Shown: positions 24,801-39,800 of the stretch, piece after piece
How positions within the stretch are numbered: the stretch's first letter is position 1
Layout of the letters: each line of letters opens with the position of its first letter
Position numbers and translations under genes: made by a program
Notes under the pieces: model-generated
Database searches by the model: none
Told to the model about the DNA's origin: nothing
The model's input: only the letters and a program-made list of their open reading frames with translations
Source of the DNA: Cephalotus follicularis
Taxonomy: Eukaryota > Streptophyta > Magnoliopsida > Oxalidales > Cephalotaceae
Reading direction: 5' to 3'
DNA: 64,000 nucleotides
NCBI GenBank assembly: GCA_001972305.1
Contig: BDDD01000056.1
Location: 253,704 to 317,703 of the forward strand

Positions 24801-27800
24801 TAAAGATGACTTGTGATTATTAGAGTTTAAAGTGTGGATGATGAAATGCTTATATAAAATAATATTGGTAAGTGGATATATATCTATATATTCAAGTAAA
24901 ATGTAAATTAGTGTTGTATCAAAGAGAAACTAGGAAAGTATATGAGATTAATAATATTAGAGAATGAGTGGAATTTTAAGAAAACGTGAAACGTTGTTAT
25001 GTAAGTAGTAAAATGCTATAGCAACGGAAACGGTGAAATCAGGGGATATAGCCTCATATGTGCATTATATACATAATATACTATATAAGCATGGGAAGTA
25101 TGCTTATGGATATTGTCATGTAATGACTTTGTAGACGCGGATTCGATTTCTGATCCGGAGCATTGCGGGGTTAGTCAGCGATAGCCAAGTTCCATAAATC
25201 AGTGAGTGAGACATTCCCTTCCTCTTATCTTGAGTATTTCGTTGATATGTGCCCGGTTGTGTTTGTGTTATATAAATTGATTGGGATTTGAATCCCATAT
25301 GTCTTATGTGAGTTTGATTCTTGATTTATATATGAGGCTTGGATTCTGGGTGACTAAGTCATCTTCATGAGATATATGTCATTGTGATTATTATATCTTG
25401 CTTGTACTCTGATACTGGTACTTTGTGATACGTCACATATGATTCCACCAGCTTTGAAGTAGTTAAAGGTAGACCACGAGAGTCAGGCACCTCATGTTGG
25501 CAATTCTGTCCAACCTCACATGCATTGCATTGGGACATTCGGGATACTTTTTTTTGTGTGTTCATGCTGATGATATCGATATATATAGATATATGGAAAG
25601 AAAACGAGATTTATATAGATAACTGAGATGGTGATATAAAGTTGAATATAGATGTGATATCCTGATGATAGAATAAAACTAAAAATGAACTGCTGATTCC
25701 TCCTTCGGGAGTGTGGAAAATTATAAACTGTGATTTCTTACAGGTAGAAAATTTGGGAAATGTCAATTTTTAGGGGGAACTCTTGCAGTTTTTCTGCAGA
25801 AATTACACCATATTTAATGGACAAATAAATAGATAATTGTTATAGATATTGAATTAAAATAGCAATAATATGGCTAAGGAGGTCAGGAATGAAATAAATT
25901 GGTGGGTGCTAGGTTATAAAAGGTTTGTTGGTATGTTATGTTATAAGGATAAAAAGATTCAATAAGTGATTAAAATTGATAAAGATGGTGTAATGGACAA
26001 GTTAATATAAAAACTCTAAAGTTAAGCGTGCTCGGTTGAGAATAGTACTGGGATGGGTGACCATCTGGGAAGTTAGGTTGTGTTATGCACAAGTTAGTCT
26101 TTATCAAGGCACGGCTCGTCGGTTTGGGTTAAGGTAAAAGGGATGGGTCGTGTCACTTTTACTTTGCCGAGGTTCATAAGTAAACGAAGGCAAAATTAGC
26201 AAAAAATAAAGCTCAAAGTAGTTTATTGTTTTAATTTTATTAATTCAAAAGTTTAGATAACTTTGAATTCTAATATTGTTGGTGAATGTTTTTTGTCCAA
26301 TGGCTTATATAGACTTTGTTTGGTTGCTGATAATGTTTATGCCTCATTGAATATATGTGATTTCTAAAAGATCTCTGATTAAAGAAATGTCTTCAATGTT
26401 GTGGCATAAAAAGCTTGGACACATTTTTAGGCAAGAGTTGAAAGATTAATAAAAGATAACATTCTTCCATCTATTGATTTTAGTGACCTAGAAACTTGTG
26501 CCGATTGCATTAGGAGTAAATTGATCAAGACTAAAAAAAAGAGCCAACTCGTAGTTCTGAACTTTTAGAAATCATTCACACATATATTAGTGGACATCAT
26601 TCTTTTAGAAAATATCTACCACCACATAATGTAAAAGAAAATGGTGAGTCTCTTGAAAATCTTAAAATATTTAAAATTGAAGTTGAAAAACAATTAGGAA
26701 AAGTCATCAAAATTGTAAGTTCTGATCGTGATGGTGAGTATTATGACAAACATGATGATTTAGGACAATAGATGAGTCCATTTTCTAAGTGCTTGCAAAA
26801 CTTTGGGATTGTTGCCCACTATACTATGTCTGGTAGTCCTAAGCAAAATGCGGTGGCTGAAAGGCGTAATCGCACCCTTAATGAAATGATGAGAAGAATG
26901 ATGAGTATGACTAACTTGCCAAAATATCTTCAGGGTGAGGCTATCAAAACTACCTTGTACATTCTTAATAGGGTTCCTAAAAAGTCATTTCCTAAAACAC
27001 CTTTTGAATTGTGGACTAATAGGAAACCTAGTTTTAACCATTTTCGTGTTTGGAGTTGTCTAGTTGAAGTGAGAATCTATGATCCTCTTGAGAGAAAAGC
27101 ATAATCCTGAACAACTCGTTGTTTTTTCATTTGGTATCCAAATCACTCTAAGGTATATATGTTCTATTTTCCTACACGTGGTACAAGAATTATGGAATCT
27201 TATACAACAAAATTTTTGGAACTTGATGTCGCAAATATTCTCTCAGCTTGTTGATCAGGTAGATCATAACAATGTTGTTTCTATTCATTTGCCTATTTTG
27301 CAAGGGACTATAGTATTTGTGCCTATGGAGAGAGCAGAGATTGAACCTGAAAATGCACATGTTCTTGATGTTATTGCTCAACCTGTTCCTGTTACTGTTG
27401 CTTAGCCACATGATCCTATTGTTGAGGTACCATTGATGAGATCTGTGAGGCAAAGAAGACTTTCTATTTCTTATTTCTATGTTTATCTTAGTGAGGGTGA
27501 TTGTTTATGTTGGTCATGTGATTGATCCAGTGATCTTTTTTGATGTGGTTGCTAGTCCACAGTCTGATAGGTGGATGGATGCAATGAGAGATGAGATTTA
27601 GTCTATGATACATAATGCAGTGTGGGAGCTTGTTGAGCTTCCTGGTTGTTTTAAACCTATTGGCGGCAAGTAGGAGTATAAAACCAAGAAGGACTCTAAT
27701 AGACAAATAGAACGTTTCAATGCTAGACTAGCGGCAAAGGGATCACTCAGATTGTGTGGGACATGATTGTATTGAAGTGTCGTCTAGGATCATGTTTTTA

Positions 27801-30800
27801 AAATTTGTGGCCACAATTCAAAACTTTGTGATTCTACATGTGAGTCGTTTTCTAAAGTACTTTTTGAAATCTTTAAAACTACAATTAATGTTTGTCAAAG
27901 TGGAAGAATGTTAGACAATATTTATAAATTGTGGGCTTTCATTAATTAATTGTTATTTTCCTTTTAATAAAACCGGTAGAATAATAATCCATCTGAGACA
28001 GGATTGTGATATGATATTGTATGAGCTAAGCACACTTAATATAAATATGGGTTGTGGGTAGTGTAGGCTGTTGAAGCCTAGCAGGACCCATAATGAGAAG
28101 GCCTACTAGGGTGTGTGTGTGTGTGTATGCTAGGTTCCCTCTACTGCTTCAAGAAAAATAGAATGTGTTTTCAATCCATTGTGAGCCACTATTGATTGGA
28201 GAAAGGAAGGGAAGGTTGGCTGTCTACCGTATTGTTCTTGTAGCTCGTAGAGAATCGTTGTTTACATTTCGCTGCTATTATGATAATGGATCAATCAAGT
28301 ATTATGACAAGAAAATGTACGATTTCTATTCGTAATTTAACGGTGTTCTAATCTTGCATATGAATTAATTATTCAACAAATGGCTCATAACTCAAAAGAG
28401 ATGAGACAAATGCAAGGATGAAAAAACTCAGATGGGGAACCGTAACTGGAATTTTGTAAATACGGCTTGTATTCCACTAATAGGGAATATCCAAAACAAT
28501 TTATTAATATGGTGGAGGTTGCTTTGTAGCAGAAGGGTACCTTGGTGTATGCAACGATTCTATATGGTTCATGAACATATTGTCAAATGGATCTCAGGTG
28601 CTACAACATTTTGTGGTGGGCCACAAAACTTTATGTTGTCATTTCAACTGTGATCGACAATCAATGTCGATGGCTGTAGCAAGGAGGATGATCAATTAAG
28701 AAGGGACATGTACCTAGTTTACAATGGCAAAAGATGTCAGACTCTCAAGCCTCTTGCGATTTTGACCTTTGGTGCATGCAAGTGTGACATAAAGGACTGC
28801 CACAACAACATGAAGGATGCAACAAATTGGGGATGGATTTGGTTTATAGTAAATATATAAATCTTTGGGATTATGATCCCAATAGAGGGAGACAGTTAGT
28901 TTTAGCCCTTGTTGGATTCATGTACACAAACAAGTTTGAGAAGAATTTTACTGGCAACCTATTTAATTTTCACTAAAATAACATAAGTTGTCATTTCAAA
29001 ATGATGGTAAATCACAAGATCAATAAAAGCAAACTTCATTTAGTAAGAGATATTCTATAGCTATTATTATTTTTTGCGCCAACAAACGGATAACGCAATG
29101 AGAGGTAATCCTCACCCTCCACAAATCCTTCCATTCCTAGGTAAAGTCGAGATATCACTTTAGTAAAAAGTGTTAGGTACATCTTGGCATCAAAATTTGA
29201 CATGTGAACTACACACAACAATATTATGTTGAGGGATGCTAATTGGTAACATTGATTAGTTGCCCACGTATCAAAATTTGATATTAAGATACACTAATCA
29301 CTTATTACTACAATAATACTAGAAGAATTTCCACCAAAGAAATGAAATGGACAAAGTAGGAAACATATTGCGAGACCGCTCTTGATTATGTAGCAATCCT
29401 CATAAAACAAATAAGCATCTCATCTATCAATCTCATGTCACCACATTATAGCTAGAATATCCTTTACAGTACATGATGAAGTAAAATTCAAACAATAACC
29501 AGAATGATGCCACTAGTACTATCTTAACAACTGCACGATTGAGTGATACAGATCCCATTCATATTAGAGTCCTTACCCGATTCCGAAAATGATAACTGTC
29601 ACAAGTCTCACTAGGACTCCAGTAATCTAAAAGTCGCTCTAGGACTTTGACTTACAAATTCCAGCAAAACTCTACAAGGCAAGGTACACTAAAACACTAC
29701 TACTCAATGTTATAAATAGAGGGGAGGACCTCAAGTACGAATTTATCTATTACCCTATCTAATCCAACCTTACAAAAACCCAAAGTTTTTGGGTAATTGA
29801 CTTAAGTATCGGAAAGTACTTCCGGAGTTCCCTCTGGTCACCTCTTTTCCATTCTTTTTTCTTGCAGCTCTCGAAATCAATGGTTGCTAGAGATCTACGG
29901 ATTTTCACAACAAAAAATTGGTGTCATCCATGGAAAAAGACAATCACTTGACATATTTCTACACTTACGGACAAGACCATGACATGAAAGAAAAGACCAA
30001 CGAGTAAGGTTACTTAACAACATGCTCAGAACTCTCAACACAACAACTCTGGAGATCAATCCTGCAAGAAGAGAGAGGTGTTCTCCAGTTTCCTCACACG
30101 AGAAGGATCATCTATCTCAACCTTAACGGGTTCTTGAGGCTGCTGCCACCTGTTTATACATGGGTTATTACAAAAGCACCACATTAACTTGGAAGATTGG
30201 TCAAGATAGACCTCTAGTTTCTAATATATTCATTTATCATGCGCCTCCTTAAATGGGCCATGAGCAATTTATGTAAGAGCGCTCTACGAAGCCCTTCAAT
30301 ATTATCTACAGGCTTATTTCTTGAAAAGTAGATTTTTGCCGTGAGAAGGCATCATTCCCAGATATAGATATGACTACATGAGATTAGCTTGGGTCCGTTA
30401 TTTGTTTGGTTCACACTATACAGGTGAAATGCGACTTCTCATATCATTAGTAGGCCTGCACTGGTTTCTATTATATATCAAGCCATATGAGATGTCCTAC
30501 GCGCTTTGTCAAGCTCATTCCATGAGAATTGAGTGAATTAGCCATGAATTGCCATTCATGCGCCTTGTCACTTTGCTCGTTAGATCTTGAACAGAGTTCT
30601 ACAGGGCGGCTTTTGGCTAAGTATTGGAGGCGACCGTGAATGCCCTTCTCACTTAGTGATTTGGTTAAGTAATCGAAGCGAGTGTAAATGCTTCTTACTT
30701 AATTGCTTCAGGGACTCTTCTTGAGAGTTTTGATTTGGTGGTTGAAAGAGTAAGTCATGGAAGATTAACTCACGTTGACCTATTTTTTAGTGATTCGAGT

Positions 30801-33800
30801 TTGATCACAATTGATGTGTTGATACATGTTTTGGAAAGAATAGGATTCCACGTAAGAATATGATCCTGGTTAACTTATTTAAGTATGAATCTTATTTTTA
30901 CTAAGATAAGGGTTTTCTTGTAGCCCATTCAAAAGGACTTTATAAATAGAGGCCTTTAGGATTACAAGTAAAAGGGGGATTTCGTCAACTGGTTCAACCT
31001 AAACAAGGTACAACACTTCAACTTGCTGATTTATGTTCCAAACTATACAATCTCTCTAGAAGATACTTCTCTTCCCCTCCCCCATACCCCAAGTCGCTCT
31101 AAAAAAGAACATCATTTGTCTTACCAATATTGTATGTAATCACCTATCTCCAAAACCCTAATTTACAAACACTAAAAAGAACCTCTTGTTAAACATTTGG
31201 CGATTCCACTGGAGAGGTGATTGTACGAGATGGCTAGAAGAAGGAACGTGCCAGTTGGTCAAAACGGAAACAACGTTGAAGAGGTTGATCAAAATCAATA
31301 AAATTCGAGCTCGGTGCGGCAAATGTTCTAGAGGCCACATTGGTTGCAACACTCAAACCCATTATTGAAGCCATTTAGACAACCCAAAAAACTATCTTAA
31401 CCAATCTTCAACAACAACAGACTTTGCAGCAACACCAACATACTATCTAGCAACATTAAGCTTTCATGACACAGTTTTTGCTAAATCATGTCCCTAGACC
31501 CACTGCTATACCTGTCACGCCCCGAACCCCAAGGAAGACCCCAAGGCTTGACACATGGCAGATCCGTCCATACCATCCATCACATACGTGGCAACATACA
31601 CCAAGATACATTACAAATTGAAAACTTTAATATATATGATGCATACGGAAGAAACGCATTCAACATTCGTATAGATAAGCCCAACCATTTCCATAACATT
31701 CGATACATATATCTTAGGCGCTGCCACAAGCCGGCAGATCAATAGCTGAAATACAAAATGTCTCTTATACATCCAAATTCATATACACAAGGTAGATGAC
31801 AGAAACTATACTGCTACAAGAAATCATGTGCTGCGATCTGGTCCGTCTCATCACTTCGGTGCTTCACAGAATGGGTCAGCAACCCATAGTTGTGTAGGCT
31901 ATACTATATGCTATGAAATGCAGTAGTTATACATACATACACATATATATATGCATGAATACCAATTGTGGACAGCGTCAATATACCAACCGTCCCTAAG
32001 CGGTGGTACACTTGGCTAGTTCTAATCACATCAAAGGCCATGGGCCTGCAGACACTCCATAAAACATTCTATAACCATCCATGGGGACAAACAATCCATA
32101 AGGTCAAGTGCTTCTCTGCCACTCCTCCCCGAGATAGTACCCCCACCGTCTATGCACTTTCTGTGCCATAGCCGTGTGGAGCAAAGGATAACATCGGCCA
32201 CATAATTCGTACCGTAATGCTAGTCCCAAAGTTACCAGCCCGTAATACTAGTCCCGAAGGTACTAGCCTATAGAAGAGATCTGTGCGATCTATGCCATAG
32301 CCGTGCCGTATCCGTACCGTATCCATCCACAATGTGGTGATGCCTGTAGGTCACCCAAAAAGGGAGGATTGCCATATTCGTATAATATGTAGCCTACACC
32401 CATAATACTTCATGACAGAAATGAAGATTATGAATGAGTTATCCTGATAAGGCTCAACCATAACAATCATCAATCATAGCCGTACCATACCCATAGCCCG
32501 TATCCGTATAACAGTAAAAATGATAGGGACCTAATATAAAGGATCACATACGATCCACTCCGTCAAAACCATTTACGTAACCGTTTCCATAACCGTTTTT
32601 CCAAAAATGTTTTCCATTTTTTGGTCCCTATCGAAGTTGTAAAACAATGGAGAGGAAGTCCAACTAGGATATCCGCATCCAGATGTCCCAATTGAGCTAT
32701 CCTAACCATTCTTGAAAACCATTTGTGTAAAAAAACTTTTGTTGAAACTTTTCTTTAAAGAATCACTTTGAAAGTTTATTTGAGGATTAAAGATGTTAAA
32801 AGATGATTCACATAGGCCACAAGGCCTTAGGGAGGCTTCCTATAGAATCCATTTGAAGAGAAAACCATTTGGGGTTGACAACAGTGTAGTTTAGCTGAAA
32901 CAGGGTGCTAAGCGTCGACTGCTTTGTCCAAAGCGTTGACGGATAATGCCTAAGCATCGACGCCTTCATGCTAGGTGTCGATGGTTAAAGCGTTTGTGCC
33001 TTAAGCGTCAACGCGTGCACTAAGCGTCAGCCATTTTGCAACACATAAAGCGTGACGCTTTAACCGAAAGCGTCGACGGTTTGGTCCTTAAGCGTCAACC
33101 GTTTACATGAAAGAGTCGACGGTTTGCGCGATCAAAGCGTCAACGCTATAGCCAAAGCGTCGACTGTTTGACAGCACCAAGCGGTTCATCAAATCGTCTT
33201 TAAAATCCATTTAAATCCGTTTAAATTCTATCCAAAGGCAGCTATATGCCCCTAAGGTCGATAGCAACATAAAAACAGTTTTAACCCTTCAAATCCATAC
33301 CCATAACCCATGAATCTAGAGAGAGAAAGGGATTAGGCTTGTAAACATAAACTCTCAATTCTCTCTTTGATTCCCATTTCAATCCGTTTTAAACTATAAC
33401 AGATACCCAATTCCATTCATCTATCATGTATACAACTACCCATAACCATACCATCATGCAAATGCATCAAAATATGGAAATCAAAGCATATGTAGAACCT
33501 ATCTCAAATTGGCTGAGAACGGAGAATAAGCTGCTTGAATCCTTGTTCTGTTTCTCCCTTCAGGTTCTACACTCTGTCACGATCCCAAAGACACCTTCCT
33601 TGCTCGATTTAGCCCACTGTATCTCTCTAACTCACTCTCTCTCTAGAATTGAACGAGAAATAAAAATGAGAATAGGAAGAGCTGAAATGGCTATATATAG
33701 AAATAGGCTCCTTTAAGCGAAAATCTCAAAAGCTAGGATCAGGTTCAATTGAACCACCACTACCCGTAAACAGCCATAAAAGTGAAAAATAGTATATATC

Positions 33801-36800
33801 ATATACAATCCATGCCATCTATACATAAAATACCGTATAAGTACAAACAAAATACATACAATTCCATACATATGAAAATCTGGAGCTTACATCCTCCCCT
33901 CATTAAAGAAATCTCGTCCCGAGATTCCCTAGGATCAAAACAAATGAGGATACAAAGCTCTCACGTCATCCTCACGCTCCCATGTTGCTTCCTCGAGCTC
34001 GTGATACTGCCATAATACCTTGACCAAAGCAATTTCCTTGTTCCTTAGCTGCTTGACTCGGCGGTCAAGAATTTGAACATGTATTTCCTCAAAGCTCATA
34101 TCCGTCCACAGATCCAACTGTTCATACTGCAATACATGTGAAGGGTCTGGGTGGTACTTCCTCAGCATCGACACATGAGATGCACTGTGCACCTCTGATA
34201 AGCTGGGAGGTAAGGCAAGTTTGTAGGTGACTACACCTACCATTTCAAAGATCTCAAAAGGTCTTATAAACCGTGGAGCTAACTTCCCTTTCTTGCCGAA
34301 CCTCATAATTCCCTTAGTCGGTGAGACTTTAAGGAAAACATGGTCACCCACCGAGAACTCTAGATCCTGTCGATGATGATCAGCATAACTCTTCTGTCGA
34401 CTCTAAGCCATTAGGAGCCTTTCCCTAATAACCCTGGCCTTCTCTGGCGTTTCTTGCATAAGCTTTGGCCCTAGGAGACTCTGCTCGCCTACCTCAAACC
34501 AACAGACTAGAGTTCTGCATTTCCGTCCATAAAGAGCTTCAAACGGTGCCAAACCGATGCTAGCATGATAACTGTTATTATAAGAGAACTCCATTAAAGG
34601 TAGATGTTCATCCCAACTGCCACCCTAATCCATCACATATGCCCGGAGCATATCTTCAAGAGTCTAAATCATCCGTTTAGACTGACCATCTGTCCCGGGG
34701 TGAAAAGCCGTACTAAAACTCAGCTGAGTACAAAAATATGTCTGCAGTTTCTTCCAAAACCGCGAGGTAAACCGTGGGTCCCTGCTGGAAACAACGCTAA
34801 CTGGTACTCCATGGAGTCTCACAATCTCCCCAACATACAGAGATGATAATCGTTCCAGAGAATAAGTCGTCTTGATCGCTAGAAAATGGGCAGACTTTGT
34901 GAAGCAATCAACAATAACCCATATGGCATCATGGTTAGCTCGCGTCTATGGCAACCCCAATACAAAATCCATCGTGATATGCTCTCATTTCCATTGTGCC
35001 ACTGGCAACGACTATAGCAATCCAGATGGCCTCTGATATTATGCCTTTACTTGCTGACATACCAAGAAGGAAGCAACATACTCCACGATCTCCCTCTTCA
35101 TATTATTCTACCAATAGGTAAGCTTTAGGTCTTTGTACATTTTAGTGCTCCCTGGATGCACTAAGAAACTGGAGCGATGAGACTGAGACAATAGCTCATC
35201 CTTCAGTTCCTTACTGTCAGGAACGCAAACCCTACCATGAAATCTGATCAAACCATCACCATGAATCGAGAATTTGGGCTTCAATCCACCTTGACCATCC
35301 AATGCAACCTTAAGCAAACCTCCATCCATCCCCTGAGCCTCTCTGATCCTGTCCATTAACCATGGCCGTGCCCGAATCTGGGAAACCGTCAAGCAAGCTA
35401 ATCGGTGACTCAGAGCATCTGCCACCACATTAGTCTTGCCTGGATGGTACTGTATCTCGCAGTTGTAATCATTGAGCAACTCCATCCACCTCATTGTCTC
35501 ATATTTAGGTCTTTTTGGGAGAAAAGATGCTTCAAGCTCTTGTGATCTATGTACACCTCAAACTTTATGCCATACAAATAATGTCTCCACTTGCGTGGCT
35601 CAAAGATTATTGCTGCTAGCTCCAGATCATGAATTGGATAATTCTCCTTATAAGGCATTAACTCCCTTGAGGCATATGCGATAACCTTCCTATACTGCAT
35701 CAAAACACAGCCCAAACCATTCCCTGACGCATCACTGTACACGACGACACCTTCATTACCCTCTGGCAAGGCCAAGATTGGCGCGGAAATCAAGCGATGC
35801 TTCAACTCCTGGAAGCTCTGCTCGCAACTGTCATCCCAAACAAATGTTGTTTTCTTCTGTGTCAACCTGATCAATGGTGTAGCAATCCGTGAGAATCCTT
35901 CGACAAAGCGGCGGTAATAACCCGCTAAGCCCAAGAAGTTGCGAACTTCTGTCACGTTCATCGGCCGTCTCCAATCCTTCACTGCTTCTATCTTTGTTGG
36001 GTCCGCTGACAACCCAGCACTAGAAATGACATAACCCAGAAAAGCCACATCGAACAACCAAAATTCACATTTGCTGAACTTGGCATACAACCGATGATCT
36101 CTCAGAATCTGCAATGCCAAGTGCAAATGTTCCTTATGCTCCTCCATACTCCTGGAATACACCAAGATATCATCAATGAAGACCACGATGAACTGGTCGA
36201 GATACGGGCTGAACACCCTGTTCATCAGACTCATGAATGCAGCAGGGACATTGGTCACCCCAAATGGCATCACTACAAACACATAGTGCCCATACCTTGA
36301 CCTGGAAGCCGTCTTTGGAATGACTTCCACTCTAACCCTGAGTTAATGATATCCTGATCGCAAATCCAACTTAGAGAACACTGAAGCACCTTTCAACTGA
36401 TCAAACAACTTATCGATATATGGCAACGGGTACTTATTCTTAATTGTAACCATGTTGAGTTGCCAATAATCGATACACATCCGGAGAGATCCATCATTCT
36501 TCTTCACAAACAAGACAGGTGCTCCCCAAGGGGAAACACTCGGTCTAATAAAACCTCTATCGAGAAACTCCTACAACTGAACTTTAAACTCTTTCAACTC
36601 ATGAAGGGCCATACAATAAGGAGCTCTCGATATCAGTGTCGTCCCTAGAAGCAAATTAATCACAAACTCCGTATCCCTCTCGGGCGGTAAGGATGTCAAC
36701 TCATCAGGGAATACATCCGGATATTCACAAACAACCGGAACATCCTCTAACCTCGGTACCCATTTCCTGCTATCAGTCACATGCGCCAGGAAACCACTAC

Positions 36801-39800
36801 ACCCCTGTCTCATAAGCCTTTCAGCATGAAGGGCTGATATCATCTGAACCGACTGGTGCTCTAAAGTTCCAATAAACTGGCACTGAGACTGTATTGGCAT
36901 ACTGAAGATCATAACCTTCCCGTAGCAATTCACATGAGCATAGTGTGTCGCTAACCAATTCATCCCAAGGATCACATCCAGATCACCCATTGACAACACT
37001 ATAAGATCTGCTAGCAAAACACGACCGGTGATCTCTAAAACACAAGACTTACACACCTATTCTAAAATAACAGACTTCCCCACTGGGGTACTAACCTCTA
37101 TCACAAAAGGCAAAGTCTCAGACTCCACATTAACATGGCATATAAAATGTAAGAACCCAAATTTCCAATTAAGATATTATTTATGTTTGCTATTGTGTAA
37201 TTGGCAGATATTTCAAGGGACCCGTAGTATGACCCTACGCTCGGGGAGTAAACGAATGAACGGAAAGTGCGAGCTTGAGGAACCTCTTTAGAAGCAGTTT
37301 TTGAGAAACAAAGAAAATGCGATGATACTCGCACTATGTTTTGTTATGAAATATGAATAACGTTTTTCCGCTGTATGTTTATGTAGAAAAAGGATCCTGT
37401 GTAATGTAGACCTATGACGTGGTCATGATTTTTTTTTATATAAATGTTTATGTGAAATTGAAGTTTATGTACGATATTTTTTACAAAGCGTACATTTATG
37501 ATGTTATGTACTTATAAAGAAGAGTACCTAAGTATGGAACGTTTCACACCCACACGTAGCGCACCGATCTTCGGAGCTCGCTTTGTGCGTAAGGTGAACT
37601 CGGGTCGGGGGCGCTACATAAAATGTGATGCAATGTATGAATGGGATGAGCCTGGATCTATAAGAGTCCGTGCCATATGTTGAGAGATACAAATAGTACC
37701 TCTTATCATTGATGCAGATCCTCCTACGACCCCATGATCCATAGCATATACCCTACCCTGCAGGGTAGGCATCGACCTTATAGGCTGTTTCCCCTGATCT
37801 CACCCTGTTACTGAAGGCGAATTGGTACTGGGACGGCCTTGATACTGTTGTCTAGGACCACTGCCCTGTTGAAAATCAATACCTTGAATCTGTTGAGAAC
37901 CTCTCTGAGACTGACCTAAACTCTGCCCTGGTTGACTCCCTGAACCATGTTTGCCAAAAGGACACTCTCTGGCTATGTGATCTATAGTTCCACAACTCAT
38001 ACATTTACCAACTCTCCACCAACAGTTATCAGATGTGTGATTCGTGCGTTGACAATGTACTCACGGATCAAAGGGAGCCTGACTACCACCACTGGAAAGT
38101 CTAGAGCGATCTCCCTGTATCCCCTGGCTCCTCTGCTGAGAGTCATGCCCTCTGCGTAGAGTTGCAAGTGGTCCGGGCCGGGCTGAACCGCGGCCCGGAC
38201 CGTTCGGGACCAGCCAAAGGCGGTTCGGTTCGTGAACCGGCCAAAGGCGGTTCGGTTCGTGAACCGGCCCGCTTTTCTCACGGTCCGGACCGGTCCGATT
38301 CATGGAGCTAAAAAGTGAGAACCGAACCGACCCGTGAACCTTAACTGTAAGCGAGGCGGGCCGGTTCAGGCCGGTCCGGGGCGGTTCAGTTCATATTGGC
38401 GTTGACGTGTATGATAGGCGTTAACGTCTATCTCCTTATGCGTTGACACCTTTGGTTCTTTGCGTTGACATCATAAGCTTCTGTTCGATTTTTGCTTTAT
38501 TCACGTTGACGTGTATGTATGACGTTGACGCTGATGTCATTTGAGTTGACTTCATTTGCCTTGTACGTTAACGTCCATTTCAATTTGAGAATCCTTTTGT
38601 GTGTGGCTGTCTTTAGCGTTGACGTGTACCATAGGCATTGACGTCTATCTCCGGTTCACGGTCCGGTTCGGTCCGGTTCAACGATTATGAACACTCTGAA
38701 CCGGTCCGGACCGCTCTCAAGGGCCGGTTTAACCACGGGTCTGCCACGTGGCACACGGTCCGGGCCGGTTCAAGGACCACACGGGCCGGTTCGGGCCGGT
38801 TTCACTGTTCGAACCGGCCCACTTGCAACTCTACCTCTGCGCCTCTGCCTGGAGCTATGACCTCAACCTCTCTGCTGTGACCCTTTGGACTGTCCTCTCT
38901 GACCAAAAAAACCTGGCGGACTGCCGACACTCTGAGGCGAGCCACCCTGACCATGACTGTTGTTCCCGAATCTCTGGGACTCGTTATTGCTCCCAGAACT
39001 CCTCCCCGACTGCCATCCTGAAGAAGCAGGTCTGCTACTACCAGACTAAATCCGTAAATTATACCCAGGCTCAATATCTCTGGCTCTGCTAGCCAACTCA
39101 AAGAAGGATCTCAGCCTGAGCGGTACAAGCCTCTGTCTGATATCTGGTTTGAGGCAATCAAGAAACTTCTTAGCCTTTCTTGCTTCGGTGCACACCATAT
39201 GAAGAGCTATCCTTGACAATTCAAAAAAAATTGGCCTCGTACTGGGCTACAAACATGTTACCTTAGGTTAAGGCAAGAAATTCAGCCTCTCTCTTATCAA
39301 CTTCAGCCCCAGGATAATACTGCTCATTGAACTCTATTCTAAACATGTCCCATGAATTTGGTATCCCATTTTCCTCCTAAGAGGCAGCAACCATGTTCCA
39401 CCAATGTTATACTTCGCCCTGTAGCATATAAGTGGCGAAGACCACTTTCTCAGAGTTTTAACATCTTAAGACTCGGAAGATTTTCTCCATTTGCATTAGC
39501 CATCTCTCAGCAGTAACAACATTAGGGTCCCCTGTAAAAGCTGAAGGATTTAACCTCAAAAATCTGACTAAGGGATCCTCCCTGGTGTATGTAGGTCAAC
39601 TGATCTCCTTACTATTTCGGCACACCTAGCGGGCCTTACAACCGGGGTTTGCTCTGGTGCCTATGCTACACGCCTAACCGACCGTGTAGCTGGGGTTTGC
39701 TCATCTGTAGCTGCTTGCCGCTACATAAATTCATTCATTTGGTTCATCATGTTATACATCTTCCTCATAAAACCTCTAGTTCCCTTTGGCCAAGAGCAAC

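Larger units (their letters stand above)
19775..26155 (+). mobile_element. Ty3/gypsy element with internal and LTR deletions
   Basis: The perfect 5-bp duplication ctttt (19770-19774 and 26156-26160) encloses an element with a 5' LTR (19775-20702), primer site (20707-20718), gag, protease, reverse transcriptase and a 3' LTR. The 5' LTR lacks about 2.1 kb present in the 3' LTR. The 3' LTR lacks its first part because one deletion runs from RNase H into the LTR (junction near 23643). Integrase is gone. Confidence 0.88.
18841..28309 (+). mobile_element. decayed Ty1/copia element split by a gypsy insertion
   Basis: Gag (18841-19769) and integrase to start of reverse transcriptase (26161-27760) belong to one copia element, interrupted by the gypsy at 19775-26155 with the ctttt duplication. 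A purine tract (AAAGTGGAAGAA) and a likely 3' LTR (27909 to about 28309) close it. No 5' LTR was found. Most of reverse transcriptase and all of RNase H are deleted. Confidence 0.75.

Noticed and set aside
28432..28653. 73-codon plus-strand ORF
   Set aside because: Chance frame in AT-rich DNA; no recognisable motif and no continuation on either side.
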